Source of the DNA: Caldilineaceae bacterium
Lineage (GTDB): Bacteria > Chloroflexota > Anaerolineae > Caldilineales > Caldilineaceae
NCBI GenBank assembly: GCA_019637695.1
Contig: JAHBVG010000023.1
Span: 1-64,000 of the forward strand
DNA length: 64,000 nt
Direction: 5' to 3'
Below are positions 45,387 to 53,902 of this stretch, one piece after another (the stretch's first letter is position 1; each line of letters starts with the position of its first letter). The notes beneath the pieces were generated by a model. It worked only from the letters and a program-made list of their open reading frames with translations, did no database searches and was not told where the DNA came from. The position numbers were made by a program, and so were the translations under genes.

Positions 45387-46145
45387 ATGGCCACAAGACC
45401 CTTTCTCTGGCAGTTGAGTCGGCAGGAGTGCTTGGCGGGGATCCCCCTCTGGGGCGAATGTCCCCTCTGCGCTGACCGTACCAGCCTCGACGACTACTGT
45501 CGCTTCTGCGACGGGATCGTGGAGCGTGTCTACTATGCCAGCGGTGGCATCCACGATTGGCAGCGCTACCGCAGCAAGAGCCTGGCTACCCTGGACTGGG
45601 GTTGGTTGGGCGACGAAGCGGCGGCGGCGCTGCAGGCGTACGTCAACCACCTGCCTGAGCACATCCAACACGGGCGGGGGCTTCTGCTCATGGGTGGTGT
45701 GGGCAGCGGCAAGACCCACATCGGCGTGGGATTGGGGCTGCTCGCGCTCGCCCACGGTTACAGCGCCTACGCCACCACCTTTGGAGAACTGCTGCTTGCC
45801 ATTCGCTCCAGCTTCGACAGTCCCAGTGGTCGCAGCGAAGCGGATCTGATGGCGACCGTCTGTGACGCCGACCTGTTGCTGCTCGACGATTTGGGGATGG
45901 AAAAGCCTTCTGCCTGGGCCATCGACCGCTTGGCCTATCTCGTCAACGAGCGCTACAGCCAGCAGCACGCCACCGTCGTCACCAGCAACTTCCATCCTGC
46001 CCGGATGGCGCACCAGTGGGGCGAGCGCGTGGTCAGTCGTCTGCTTGGTACCTGCACCATCATCTCCGTGGCTCACGTCGCCGACTACCGACTGGTAGAG
46101 CAGCAGGGGGCGGGCGGCAGGCAGGCAGCAGGCAGCAGAGGATGA
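45387..46145 (+). CDS. DnaC/IstB-like helicase loader ATPase
   Basis: A 252-residue AAA+ ATPase with an N-terminal zinc-finger-like part (CPLCADR, CRFC) and the DnaC/IstB core: Walker A GGVGSGKTH (about residue 107), Walker B LLLLDDLGMEKP, and TSNFHPARM. Without an adjacent transposase it is most likely a replicative helicase loader rather than an IS21 helper. It follows the initiator-like gene closely with GGAGG upstream, so both form a replication unit of the mobile element. The last codons are made of a GGCAGGC-type short repeat, so the C-terminus (GAGGRQAAGSRG) may be a recent extension. Confidence 0.85.
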   Translation: MATRPFLWQLSRQECLAGIPLWGECPLCADRTSLDDYCRFCDGIVERVYYASGGIHDWQRYRSKSLATLDWGWLGDEAAAALQAYVNHLPEHIQHGRGLLLMGGVGSGKTHIGVGLGLLALAHGYSAYATTFGELLLAIRSSFDSPSGRSEADLMATVCDADLLLLDDLGMEKPSAWAIDRLAYLVNERYSQQHATVVTSNFHPARMAHQWGERVVSRLLGTCTIISVAHVADYRLVEQQGAGGRQAAGSRG

Positions 46146-46304
46146 AACATCTCACTGGCCAGGGACCGAGGCGACAGTCATGGTATCAAGCAACGGCAGA
46201 CAGAAGCACCCAGAGGGTACCCGAGACGGCAAGCAGCCGACGTGAGCAGTTCCACGGTCCAAGGGCAGTTGGATCTCGAATCGTAAACACAGGAGAATTG
46301 CAGC

Positions 46305-46367
46305 ATGGAATGCACTCTCACGAAAGGAACACAGGATGAACTCACCAGCGAAGCAATTTTCGGCTAA
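46305..46367 (+). CDS. Possible 20-residue leader peptide upstream of parA
   Basis: An ATG at 46305 with AGGAGA at the right distance opens a 20-codon frame whose stop (TAA) is directly followed by an ATG (46368) in frame with ParA. It could couple translation to a longer ParA form. No function known. Everything else between 46146 and 46457 appears empty. Confidence 0.35.
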   Translation: MECTLTKGTQDELTSEAIFG

Positions 46368-46457
46368 ATGCAGTCAGATACGGTTACTCATTGCCACCTG
46401 CTGCCTGCCAGGCCCGCTTGCGGGCGCCCCTGCCTGCCGCTCCGAAGGAGCAACCCC

Positions 46458-47237
46458 ATGACCATCGTCGCGATTGCCAACCAGAAGGGCGGTGTGGGCA
46501 AGACGACGCTCACCATCCACCTTGCCGCCTATCTCGCTGGCCGCGGACAACGGGTGATCGTAGCCGACGCCGATCCCCAGGGCAATGCCAGCGCCTGGCT
46601 CTGTGACGACGGCGTGAGCGAAAGCGCGCTCTGGCGGCTGTTGATTGCGCGGGAACGCCCGGCGCAGGTGCTGCACCAGGCCAAGTGGGGTGTGGGGCTG
46701 CTGCCGGGCAACGACGAGAGCGGGGACGCTCTCATCACGCTTGTCGCCCTGCGCAAACCGTTCGACGCCATTGCCGATGCGTTGCAAGCGGTGGTATCGT
46801 GCTTTGCACCGGACGTGCTGCTGCTCGACATGCCGCCGAGCAAGGCCGCGGGATTTCGAGAACTGCTCTTTGCCGCCGACTACCTGCTCGTGCCCACCCA
46901 GGTGGAGCGGCTCAGCCTCAACGGTGTGGGCTTCATGGCAGAGACTATCCACGAACTGCGCCAGACTTTCGGGCGTGGACCCCGGCTGCTGGGCGTGGTG
47001 CCCAACATGGTGCGGGCGCGCACCGTAGATCACGGCGACCACCTCACCGACCTGGTGGCGCACTTTGGTCCCGCCGTCTGGCCTGCCGTGCCGCTCTCGA
47101 TCCGCGTCTCCGAAGCCTGCACCTACGGCACCACCATCTGGGAACGTGACGCGGCAAGCGAAGCGGCGCTAGGCATGGAAGCAGTCTGTCAGCGTTTCAT
47201 GGAGAATCTGGCATTGCAGCCAATTCAATCCACATAG
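46458..47237 (+). CDS. parA: ParA-family partition ATPase
   Basis: A 259-residue Walker-type ATPase with the deviant Walker A KGGVGKTTL (about residues 10-18), ADADPQGNA and LLLDMPPS. Such ParA/Soj proteins place plasmids or chromosomes in the cell. The ATG at 46458 has GAAGGAG upstream; the frame is open to 46368, but that part is Cys/Pro-rich repeat-like sequence. The next gene encodes a ribbon-helix-helix protein, replacing ParB as the DNA-binding partner. Presence of a partition pair suggests the element spends time as a free replicon. Confidence 0.9.
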   Translation: MTIVAIANQKGGVGKTTLTIHLAAYLAGRGQRVIVADADPQGNASAWLCDDGVSESALWRLLIARERPAQVLHQAKWGVGLLPGNDESGDALITLVALRKPFDAIADALQAVVSCFAPDVLLLDMPPSKAAGFRELLFAADYLLVPTQVERLSLNGVGFMAETIHELRQTFGRGPRLLGVVPNMVRARTVDHGDHLTDLVAHFGPAVWPAVPLSIRVSEACTYGTTIWERDAASEAALGMEAVCQRFMENLALQPIQST

Positions 47238-47258
47238 ACACAGGAACACACAGAGATC

Positions 47259-47675
47259 ATGACCGAAAAACGAACCCCCCAACGCCATTCGGGGCTGCGC
47301 ATGGACCCGAAGATTTCAGAACTGCTGCACGACTCGGTGGAGAACCGAGCGGCGTTGACCCAGAAGCAAAAGCGGGATCGCGCCCGCAAGAAAGCCACCT
47401 ACGATCTGGCACCGGAACTCCAGGATGCGGTGACGGAGATCGCGCGCAAGGAAGACACCTCTACGTCTCAGATCGTAGGCATTTTTCTTACCTACGCTGT
47501 GGCGCAATACCAACAGAAAGACCTGCGTCTCGTTGAGGGTATGGCGGAGCGGTCACCTTCGCGCACGCCTCGCTTCTCCTGGAACTTGCAGATTCCGCCG
47601 GAGTGGTTGCAAGCGGTGGAAACAGTGGCAGGCGCAGCCGAAGACCTGCCGCCAAAATGGAAGAAGCGGCGATAG
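47259..47675 (+). CDS. Ribbon-helix-helix partition partner of ParA
   Basis: The 138-residue product has a basic N-terminus and a central ribbon-helix-helix-like segment (KATYDLAPELQDAVTEIARK, STSQIVGIFLTYAV), as in CopG/ParG-type DNA-binding proteins. It starts 22 bp after parA. Small RHH proteins commonly serve as centromere-binding partners of ParA and repress their own operon. The C-terminal 40 residues are not recognised. No repeated centromere site was identified around it. Confidence 0.7.
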   Translation: MTEKRTPQRHSGLRMDPKISELLHDSVENRAALTQKQKRDRARKKATYDLAPELQDAVTEIARKEDTSTSQIVGIFLTYAVAQYQQKDLRLVEGMAERSPSRTPRFSWNLQIPPEWLQAVETVAGAAEDLPPKWKKRR

Positions 47676-47853
47676 CCCAAGCAGGAATTCAGATCATCAA
47701 TAGATCTGTCCTACCGAGAGGCAAAACGGTCAATGTGATCAGCAAATTGAGCAAGAATGCGATGGCTATTGACATTTGCCCATTTGAGGATAAAATGAGG
47801 CTACATGTGAAATCTTCGCAAATTTGATTTGTTTAGCCAGGAAAGGCGGAACG

Positions 47854-49149
47854 ATGCTTGTCGAATTCAGCGTCGCCAACTATCGCTCGTTTCGCAATCA
47901 AGTCACTCTCAGTATGGTCGCCAGTGCGCTCAAGGCAAAGTATCCTGAATTGGATGAGAAGAATCTGTTTACGGCGCCGGGCGACGTGAACCTGTTAACC
48001 AGCGCAGCCATCTACGGCGCCAATGCCAGCGGCAAGAGCAATCTCATTGCTGCCTTTCACTTCATGCGCCAGTTCGTGATCAATTCCCCCAAGAACACAG
48101 AACGAACGGGCGGAATTGAAGCAGAGCCGTTCCGACTCGATCCGCAAACGGTTGGTGAACCCTCTTTCTTTGAGGTTGTTTTCATTGCAGACGGCAAACG
48201 CTATCGGTATGGGTTTGAAGTGACCAGAGAAAAGGTGGAAGCGGAGTGGCTCTACGTGGTGCCAACCAGCCGAGAAGCAAAGCTGTTCGAACGAGAAGGA
48301 GATGACATCTCGCTTGGGGAACGGTTCCGTGCTGAGGGCCGAGACTTAATCGACAGAACGCGGCCCAATGCGCTTTTCCTGTCTGTGGTTGCCCAGTTCA
48401 ACGGAGAGGTTGCCCAAACGGTCCTAGAATGGTTCCGTTCGGTTGGCATTGCGACCGGATTATCCGATATGGGCATGCGACTCTTCACACAACAACAACT
48501 GTTGGATGGTCACCTGGCAGAAGAAATCGCGGCTCTGATGCAACGTTTCGATCTCGGAATTGAAGACCTGCTGGTGGAGAAGGTTCCGCCCAGCTCACCG
48601 TTGTTGCCGGCTCATGCGTCAGCGGAGATGCATACAATCCTGGAGCCTTTCTTGGATTTGGTTGCTACAGGAGAACGGGTTGCAGTACGAACCATTCATC
48701 GCCGGGTAGATGAACTGGGGCAGACCGGAACAGAGATTTTCGATCTGGATGAGCATGAATCTGAAGGAACCAAAAAACTCTTTGCCATGTCTGGTCCTCT
48801 TGTGGAGACTTTGAGAAACGGAGAAGTTCTTGTAGTCGACGAACTCGACGCTCGCCTGCATCCCTTGTTGACGCGGGAGATCGTCAAGCTCTTCAACGAT
48901 CCGGAGACGAATCCGCACCACACCCAGTTGATCTTTGCTACTCAGGACACCAACCTGCTGGACAACCGACTGTTGCGTCGGGATCAGATCTGGTTTGTGG
49001 AGAAAGATCGCCAGGGCGCGTCGCACCTCTATTCGCTGGCCGAATTCAAGGTGCGCAACGACGCTAGCTACGAGAAAGAGTATATGCAGGGGCGCTTTGG
49101 CGCCATTCCCTTCCTGAACGGGTTACGTCAGGTGTTGGAGCAAGGGTGA
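47854..49149 (+). CDS. AAA15/OLD-like ATPase (RloA/COG1106 type)
   Basis: A 431-residue ATPase: ANYRSFRNQVTLSM at the N-terminus, Walker A YGANASGKSNLI (about residue 55), a long insert, then the ABC-like signature region with EGTKKLFA and Walker B LVVDELDARLHP, followed by LIFATQDTNLLD. This is the architecture of the ATP-binding part of OLD/RloA-type proteins, found in abortive-infection, retron and nuclease defence systems. The usual RloB or TOPRIM partner does not follow; the downstream genes are on the other strand. The start at 47854 has GGAAAGG upstream. A defence role for the element is plausible but not shown. Confidence 0.8.
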   Translation: MLVEFSVANYRSFRNQVTLSMVASALKAKYPELDEKNLFTAPGDVNLLTSAAIYGANASGKSNLIAAFHFMRQFVINSPKNTERTGGIEAEPFRLDPQTVGEPSFFEVVFIADGKRYRYGFEVTREKVEAEWLYVVPTSREAKLFEREGDDISLGERFRAEGRDLIDRTRPNALFLSVVAQFNGEVAQTVLEWFRSVGIATGLSDMGMRLFTQQQLLDGHLAEEIAALMQRFDLGIEDLLVEKVPPSSPLLPAHASAEMHTILEPFLDLVATGERVAVRTIHRRVDELGQTGTEIFDLDEHESEGTKKLFAMSGPLVETLRNGEVLVVDELDARLHPLLTREIVKLFNDPETNPHHTQLIFATQDTNLLDNRLLRRDQIWFVEKDRQGASHLYSLAEFKVRNDASYEKEYMQGRFGAIPFLNGLRQVLEQG

Positions 49150-49225
49150 TGGCGCAGACAGTGGTTTCGGGTAAAATAGGTTGGAAGTGCCTGAAACGCT
49201 AGACATCTCATAGCCCTGAGCAAAT

Positions 49226-49648
49226 TCAGTCGTCTGGCAGCAATTCCGCTTCACGAATCAGGAAGGGCAGGTTGGGTGCGGAGAATGTGAGACTGGGCGC
49301 AGGGATGCGGTTGTGTTTGATGTCCGGTGGTACGTGCTTATGGTGCGGATCCGTACTGGCCAGTGTTGGGTCGTGGGGGTGGGGTTGCGAGTCGTACCAG
49401 TATAGCTTGTCGCTGCCCCGCCAGGCTTCATAGCTGTAGCCCTCAATGAGCAGCGGGCCAGTGTCCCACGACAATCGCTCGTAGATGGACAGACGCAAGC
49501 CACCGGCAAAGGTCAACTCGCCGCTGAGTTCGGCGTAGAGCCGGCCCCGCCTGGCCACGGTCAGCGTCGAGCGCTCGATACTGGGGAACTGCTGGGGCAG
49601 AGTATAGACGAAGATCTCGTAGTCACGGAGAGACTGGAATGGGGTCAT
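49226..49648 (-). CDS. DUF6516/TumE-like toxin candidate
   Basis: The 140-residue product has segments such as LLIEGYSYEAWRGSDKLYWY and HHKHVPPDIKHNRIP that fit the DUF6516 family, now described as TumE-like toxins of toxin-antitoxin systems. Its start overlaps the end of the small gene 49623-49919 by 26 bp, so they are translated together. The annotation as toxin rests on the family memory and gene pairing. Confidence 0.6.
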   Translation of the reverse strand: MTPFQSLRDYEIFVYTLPQQFPSIERSTLTVARRGRLYAELSGELTFAGGLRLSIYERLSWDTGPLLIEGYSYEAWRGSDKLYWYDSQPHPHDPTLASTDPHHKHVPPDIKHNRIPAPSLTFSAPNLPFLIREAELLPDD

Positions 49649-49919
49649 GGCGCGCAGTTCTCTCGATCACATCAGCCACGCTGCTGCTTTCCGCCCGCAG
49701 CCGTTGAATCGCTGACTTGTACTGCTGACGGCGGCGCAGCCAGAGGCGGTAAGCGCTGGCCCAAGCGGTCCAATCCCGCACCCATGCCTCATGGGCTGGT
49801 TCCTCGCCCTCATTGTACGATTCATAGAAGGTCTCCGAGAGCACACCGTACTTGCGTTCGTAGACGCGCATCTCTTCTTCCAGCGCATAGATATCCTGTA
49901 ACAGATCATCCAACGTCAT
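49623..49919 (-). CDS. Small helical protein, probable antitoxin partner
   Basis: The 98-residue product contains LLQDIYALEEEMRVYERKYG, a segment common in small proteins encoded with DUF6516. The start at 49919 is set by GGAGG just upstream; a longer frame exists without support. First gene of a two-gene minus-strand unit. It is predicted to neutralise the product of 49226-49648. Confidence 0.6.
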   Translation of the reverse strand: MTLDDLLQDIYALEEEMRVYERKYGVLSETFYESYNEGEEPAHEAWVRDWTAWASAYRLWLRRRQQYKSAIQRLRAESSSVADVIERTARHDPIPVSP

Positions 49920-50172
49920 TGTCGCCTCCAAAGGCTCACGATTCACTGATGTCATTATGACACAGCCCCACGGCTCCGACAAGGAATTTGGCGCATGTAC
50001 TACCGTCACAGTCTGGCCTAGATCAAAGCCCTTTTCCATTCCAGCAGCACGACAGCCAGGCTGTGTAGGCGACAGACAGCGCCTAGCCGCTGAGCAAGCT
50101 AACCTTTGGGGCTGTCGCTGGCGCCGCTGATCGATATCCGCGACGACGCCAACTTTAATCTCAATTTCAGCA

Positions 50173-50201
50173 TTGACAAGCCCGAACACCCGTGCTATTC
50201 T
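50173..50201 (+). promoter_or_regulatory. Sigma-70-type promoter of the Tad operon
   Basis: TTGACA (50173-50178), a 17-base spacer, and TATTCT (50196-50201). Perfect -35 and four of six -10 bases. Transcription would begin near 50208, right at the hairpin that follows. Confidence 0.6.
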
Positions 50202-50209
50202 TGGCAGCG

Positions 50210-50247
50210 AAAGGGATTTCCGCATTGTGGCGGAAGTCCCTTTTTGT
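50210..50247 (+). terminator. Leader stem-loop with T-run (attenuator-like)
   Basis: A 14-bp stem (50210-50223 with 50230-50243; one G-U pair) and a six-base loop end in TTTTTG. Lying at the predicted 5' end of the Tad operon mRNA, it would either stabilise the transcript or act as an attenuator. The ribosome site of the first gene is 20 bp further. Confidence 0.6.
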
Positions 50248-50280
50248 GATTGGCCCCCAGTCATACGCGAGGAGTTCGCC

Positions 50281-50529
50281 ATGCCCCAACCTGTAACCCA
50301 GCATCCGCCCCTCTGCCAGCCCGAGCTTCCCTGGCCAGAGCAGCTCCTGATCCGGCTCGACGAGATTATCGGCTTGCTCGACGGCATTGATACCTCGCTC
50401 ACTGCTCTGTCTGTCACCGTTACCCAACCTGCTTTTGCACATACACCTGAGGAGAGTGGGGCAGCGTGTTCAGGAGAGATGGATCTGTTGCCCCTGCTCA
50501 TGGAGAAGGCGGAGGGACAAGAGCCATGA
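50281..50529 (+). CDS. Small hypothetical protein, first gene of the Tad operon
   Basis: The 82-residue product has a Pro-rich start and one amphipathic helix (LLIRLDEIIGLLDGIDTSLT), with no signal peptide or membrane segment. Not a recognisable Flp pilin. GAGGAG precedes the ATG. Its stop overlaps the next start (ATGA), so both are co-translated. Confidence 0.65.
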   Translation: MPQPVTQHPPLCQPELPWPEQLLIRLDEIIGLLDGIDTSLTALSVTVTQPAFAHTPEESGAACSGEMDLLPLLMEKAEGQEP

Positions 50530-51101
50530 TGTCGCCCCTGCGTTCAGACACGACCTTTCTGGTGCTCCTGGTCGTGGTGCTGCTGGCAGCGCTGGCGATC
50601 ACAAGCATGCAGGTTCCGGGACCGCCCGCGTTGGCGGCACCCGCGCCTCGGCCCACGCCCACGGCAACCGTCACGCCGGAACCGGGCTGGTGGAATAGCA
50701 TCACCTTCGCCACGCCGTCCCTACCCGCCTTGCCGGCTGTACCCCATGTGCAGCTTGGCAACGGAGAGGGGCGTCGTGGCCTTGGGAACGGCCCTGTCTC
50801 TTTTGATGTACTCACCTGTCCCACCGCCACGGCCCGTATTGCCTCCATCACCCGCGATGGCGTCTGGTGGCTCATCGACGGCAGCGCCGGCGTTGATAGT
50901 TTCTGGTACTGGAAGATGGAGCTATCGCCCGATGGCAGCGGTTGGACCGTCCTCTACCGCAGTGAATCACCAGTGACAAATGGACGGCTGATGGAGTTCA
51001 ACACTACGACTGTGCCGTCTGGACAGTATCAGCTTCGCCTGACCGTGGTGAAGAAGGACGGCAATTATCCGCAGCCGTGCACGGTCATCGTCAGCCTCTA
51101 G
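50526..51101 (+). CDS. Membrane-anchored exported protein of the Tad operon
   Basis: The 191-residue product starts with a membrane anchor (TFLVLLVVVLLAALAIT) and a Pro/Thr linker (APRPTPTATVTPEPGWW). A beta-rich extracellular domain of about 100 residues follows, with two Cys far apart (VLTCPTA, PQPCTVIV) that may form a disulfide, and the segment SGQYQLRLTVVKKDG typical of Ig-like folds. It may be a minor pilin-like or assembly protein; no prepilin peptidase site (G followed by a hydrophobic helix with Glu5) is obvious. No family recognised. Confidence 0.7.
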   Translation: MMSPLRSDTTFLVLLVVVLLAALAITSMQVPGPPALAAPAPRPTPTATVTPEPGWWNSITFATPSLPALPAVPHVQLGNGEGRRGLGNGPVSFDVLTCPTATARIASITRDGVWWLIDGSAGVDSFWYWKMELSPDGSGWTVLYRSESPVTNGRLMEFNTTTVPSGQYQLRLTVVKKDGNYPQPCTVIVSL

Positions 51102-51125
51102 CCATGCTTGTCAAGGAGTCGAACC

Positions 51126-51992
51126 ATGAACCGAAGTCCTATTCTTCCCATCGTTCTGGCCCTCGCCACGTTTGTGCTGCTTGCCCTTGCACTCTGGCCA
51201 CAGGAAGAGCCGACCGCCATCATCGTCGTGGCCGGACGCGACCTCGGCGCAGGCGCGATCCTGGCGCCGTCGGACCTCAAGACCGTGACCCTACCCGCTG
51301 ACCAGGCGCCCGCCGACGCTGTGGGGGATGTGGCACTGCTGGTGGGCGAGAGCCTCTCGGTGGTGCGTTACAGCGGCGAGCCGGTCACGCCCCGTCACCT
51401 GGGACCGGCGGTGATCCTGGCGCCCGATGAGCGCGGCATCGCCGTGCGCGTGCGTGCGGACACGGGACTGGCGGGGCTGCTGCGTCCGGGGATGACAGTG
51501 GGCGTGGTGGCCACGCTGCGCGACGACATGACCAACAAGGTCTACGCCAAGAGTACGTTGGAAAACCTGCGCGTACTCTACGTGCCGCCCAGCTTCCAGG
51601 CGCGCTCGCCACAGACGGTCGTCTACGCAAGCGGCGGGGATGGGACCTATGCGCCCCCACCGCCCGCACAGGAACCGGTGCGCGAGGGCGTGATCGTGTT
51701 GGCGGCGGGTACGCTGCCTGAGCCGGTGGTCTACGAAGATGCAGAGACGATCCTGCGGCGTGCGTTGGCGGAGGAGCAGAGCGAAGCAGCGCGCGAGGGC
51801 GAGGCAGAAGGCGAGCCGCCGGATGTGATGTGGGCGGTGCCGGTAGAGTTGCTGGCCGCCCTTAACGCCGCCGATGCTTCGTTTACGCTGGTGCTGACGC
51901 CGGACGATGCCCTGCCGTACACGAGTCCGGGGTTGGATCTGGCGAGGATGGAACCGGACTCTGACAGCAACAATCCGTTTGTACAGCGATAG
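51126..51992 (+). CDS. cpaB: CpaB/RcpC-like SAF-domain pilus assembly protein
   Basis: The 288-residue product has one N-terminal helix (ILPIVLALATFVLLALAL) and a SAF domain (IIVVAGRDLGAGAILAPSDL, GLLRPGMTVGVVATL), the layout of CpaB/RcpC in Tad/Flp pilus systems. In diderms CpaB helps the secretin; here no secretin is present, in line with a monoderm envelope. ATG at 51126 with CAAGGAG upstream. Its last third is acidic and less conserved. Lies between the exported protein and the CpaE-like gene. Confidence 0.8.
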   Translation: MNRSPILPIVLALATFVLLALALWPQEEPTAIIVVAGRDLGAGAILAPSDLKTVTLPADQAPADAVGDVALLVGESLSVVRYSGEPVTPRHLGPAVILAPDERGIAVRVRADTGLAGLLRPGMTVGVVATLRDDMTNKVYAKSTLENLRVLYVPPSFQARSPQTVVYASGGDGTYAPPPPAQEPVREGVIVLAAGTLPEPVVYEDAETILRRALAEEQSEAAREGEAEGEPPDVMWAVPVELLAALNAADASFTLVLTPDDALPYTSPGLDLARMEPDSDSNNPFVQR

Positions 51993-52020
51993 ACCACCGA
52001 CGACAGACGACGGACGACCG
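51993..52020 (+). repeat. Heptanucleotide array (four ACGACSG-type units)
   Basis: ACCACCG, ACGACAG, ACGACGG, ACGACCG follow directly after the cpaB stop codon in strict 7-base phase. Confidence 0.7.
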
Positions 52021-52085
52021 CCTGCACAGGAGCCACAGTCGTCTGTGGTCGCTGATCAGTTATCCCACCAAACAAGGAGATCACC

Positions 52086-53384
52086 ATGCCCTGGAATGCA
52101 ATACCAAAGGGTTCGGCCCCTGCCTCTTCTCTGCTGCCTGTGCTCATCGCCGCTCCAACCGGAAAGGCGCAGGCGCTCTACAACGTCTTCAGCGGCGACG
52201 GGCGCTTCCACGTGCAGGCGATGGCAACCTCGCCGCAAGACGTGGCGGTCAAGCTCTCCATGAACCCGCAGGCGCTGGTGCTGGATGGGCTGCTCTACGA
52301 CGGACCGGACGAGATCATCGCCGCGCTCAATTCATTCCCCGGTTGCTGTATCGTGCTGCTGCCCGTGGGCGTGGACCATATCGCCGTGGCCGATATCGAG
52401 CGGCTGCCCTGTGTGGCGAAAGTGGTCCTGGGCGAGAAGGATTTCCCGGCGCTGACGGGAATCGTCTACGAACAGATGCAGCGGCAGCAGTCACCAATCG
52501 GCGGTGGCAGGAGCGCCATGCCTGTCCTCGCTGCCCGTCCCGTGACCACCAGCGGCTGGCGCTCGATCGCAGTCTGGAACCTGCAAGGCGGCGTGGGCAA
52601 GCCCACGGTCTCCGCCGCCCTGGCGTTGGAGGCTGCATCCCGGCGTCTGCCCACGCTGCTGGTGGGGCTGGGCGCACCCGATCCCCTGCCCCTGAGCCTG
52701 GGACTGCATCCTGAGCCGAACCTGCAAAACTGGCGCAGTCGGCCCACCCTCGACGGATTGAAGGGGGCTGTGCAGTCGTACGACGCGCTTGATCTGCTGG
52801 CGGGTTTTCCCTCGCCCCTGGAATTGAACGCCTATCTGCCCGATGCCCTGGAAGGTGAGGCCAGCCTTTCCCGTCTGGCGGGCACAGCGGCCTACGCGGG
52901 CTACGCCGTAGTCGTCCTCGATGTCTCATCGCCCGAACTGGCGGCGGCTGCCCTGGCCGCGTCCAATGCGCTGGTGCTGGTGGGGCTGGCCACGTTGTCC
53001 GGCATCCTCTCAACGGTAGAAGCGGTGCGCCTGGCCACGGAGACGTTGCGTGGTCGCCACAGCCTGCCCGCCAGCGCCATTCACCTGGTACTCAACCGCG
53101 TGCGCGCCGCCACCTTCTCACCCGAAGAGGTGGTGCAGAACGGCTGCAAGCTCTTGAAGACGTTCCCACCCCTGGCCGCCGTGGTGCGCGACGATCCGAC
53201 AGTCGAAGAAAGCCTCAACCTGCGCCGTCCCGCCTACTACCACTCGGATACGCTGCGTCAGGCCGCACGCAGTCTGGGTGACCTGCTCTTCGCCGCCCCC
53301 GCCCAATCCAGCGTGCAGCGGCAGGGCCAGGTGGGGCAGCCGAGCAAAGTCTATTCGTTAGGGCCGATTCGCGTACGGGTGTAG
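52086..53384 (+). CDS. cpaE: CpaE/TadZ-like ATPase with altered P-loop
   Basis: A 432-residue protein with a receiver-like N-terminal domain (LIAAPTGKAQALYNVF) and a ParA/MinD-type C-terminal domain. The P-loop reads LQGGVGKPTVS (about 166-176), with Pro where Thr normally contacts Mg-ATP. VVVLDVSSPEL matches the Walker B strand region. CpaE/TadZ proteins place the pilus machine at the pole; several have degenerate ATPase sites. The start at 52086 has AAGGAGA upstream. In the Tad operon it should be followed by TadA, but a toxin-antitoxin pair and an insertion sequence lie between them. Confidence 0.8.
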   Translation: MPWNAIPKGSAPASSLLPVLIAAPTGKAQALYNVFSGDGRFHVQAMATSPQDVAVKLSMNPQALVLDGLLYDGPDEIIAALNSFPGCCIVLLPVGVDHIAVADIERLPCVAKVVLGEKDFPALTGIVYEQMQRQQSPIGGGRSAMPVLAARPVTTSGWRSIAVWNLQGGVGKPTVSAALALEAASRRLPTLLVGLGAPDPLPLSLGLHPEPNLQNWRSRPTLDGLKGAVQSYDALDLLAGFPSPLELNAYLPDALEGEASLSRLAGTAAYAGYAVVVLDVSSPELAAAALAASNALVLVGLATLSGILSTVEAVRLATETLRGRHSLPASAIHLVLNRVRAATFSPEEVVQNGCKLLKTFPPLAAVVRDDPTVEESLNLRRPAYYHSDTLRQAARSLGDLLFAAPAQSSVQRQGQVGQPSKVYSLGPIRVRV

Positions 53385-53419
53385 CGGACTTTGAGGAAGA
53401 GAGATGGTCAATGCGTGGA

Positions 53420-53902
53420 TCATTCGCCAGCTTGAGCAAGCGCCGTTTGATAGACTCGGCTGCTCAGGCGAAACTCATTGGCAAGTAGTGCGTCCAGAAG
53501 CGGCTTCACGGCGTCAGTATGTCCACGTTGTTTGGCCAGAACCAATAATCCGGCCGTACCGATTACGGGGATGCCAAGTTGTCTGGCAAGGACTCTGGCT
53601 TTGATCTCATCCAGCAGTAGTCGCTTTGCCTGCTGCTCCTGGGCTAGAACGAGTGCTTCGGCTTCGCCCCGATCTAGCGTTGTGAGCAGATACTGCACTC
53701 GTCCTGGATCGGCGACTGCTTCCACGGTTAACCAGGATGCTTGTTGTAGTGTTTTGGAGCCAGATTGCCCGATGCCTTGTGTGACGACTTCCTGGTAGAC
53801 TGCAGATGGAATGAGAATCGTCCCAAATAGCATGGGGAGAAGCTCAATCTGCCCAATTCGGCTCAACGCGATCAAGGGGCTGCTATTGGAGACAATCATC
53901 AT
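53420..53902 (-). CDS. PIN-domain toxin, DUF3368 family
   Basis: The 160-residue product starts with MIVSNSSPLIALSRIG, the N-terminal strand of DUF3368 PIN proteins, and has DRGEAEALVLAQ and LLLDEIKARVLARQLGI carrying the acidic metal-binding residues. PIN toxins cut RNA. It overlaps the antitoxin stop by four bases. Orientation is opposite to the Tad genes around it. Confidence 0.85.
   Translation of the reverse strand: MMIVSNSSPLIALSRIGQIELLPMLFGTILIPSAVYQEVVTQGIGQSGSKTLQQASWLTVEAVADPGRVQYLLTTLDRGEAEALVLAQEQQAKRLLLDEIKARVLARQLGIPVIGTAGLLVLAKQRGHTDAVKPLLDALLANEFRLSSRVYQTALAQAGE

Larger units (their letters stand above)
49920..50280. other. Divergent intergenic region with the Tad operon control signals
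   Basis: 361 bases without a gene between the toxin-antitoxin-like pair (minus) and the Tad operon (plus). It contains the promoter at 50173-50201 and the leader hairpin at 50210-50247. The left half shows nothing recognisable. Confidence 0.6.

Noticed and set aside
49623..50501. Long minus-strand frame of 292 codons covering the Tad promoter
   Set aside because: Only the last 98 codons after the ribosome site at 49919 look like protein; the rest is opposite promoter, hairpin and a plus-strand gene.
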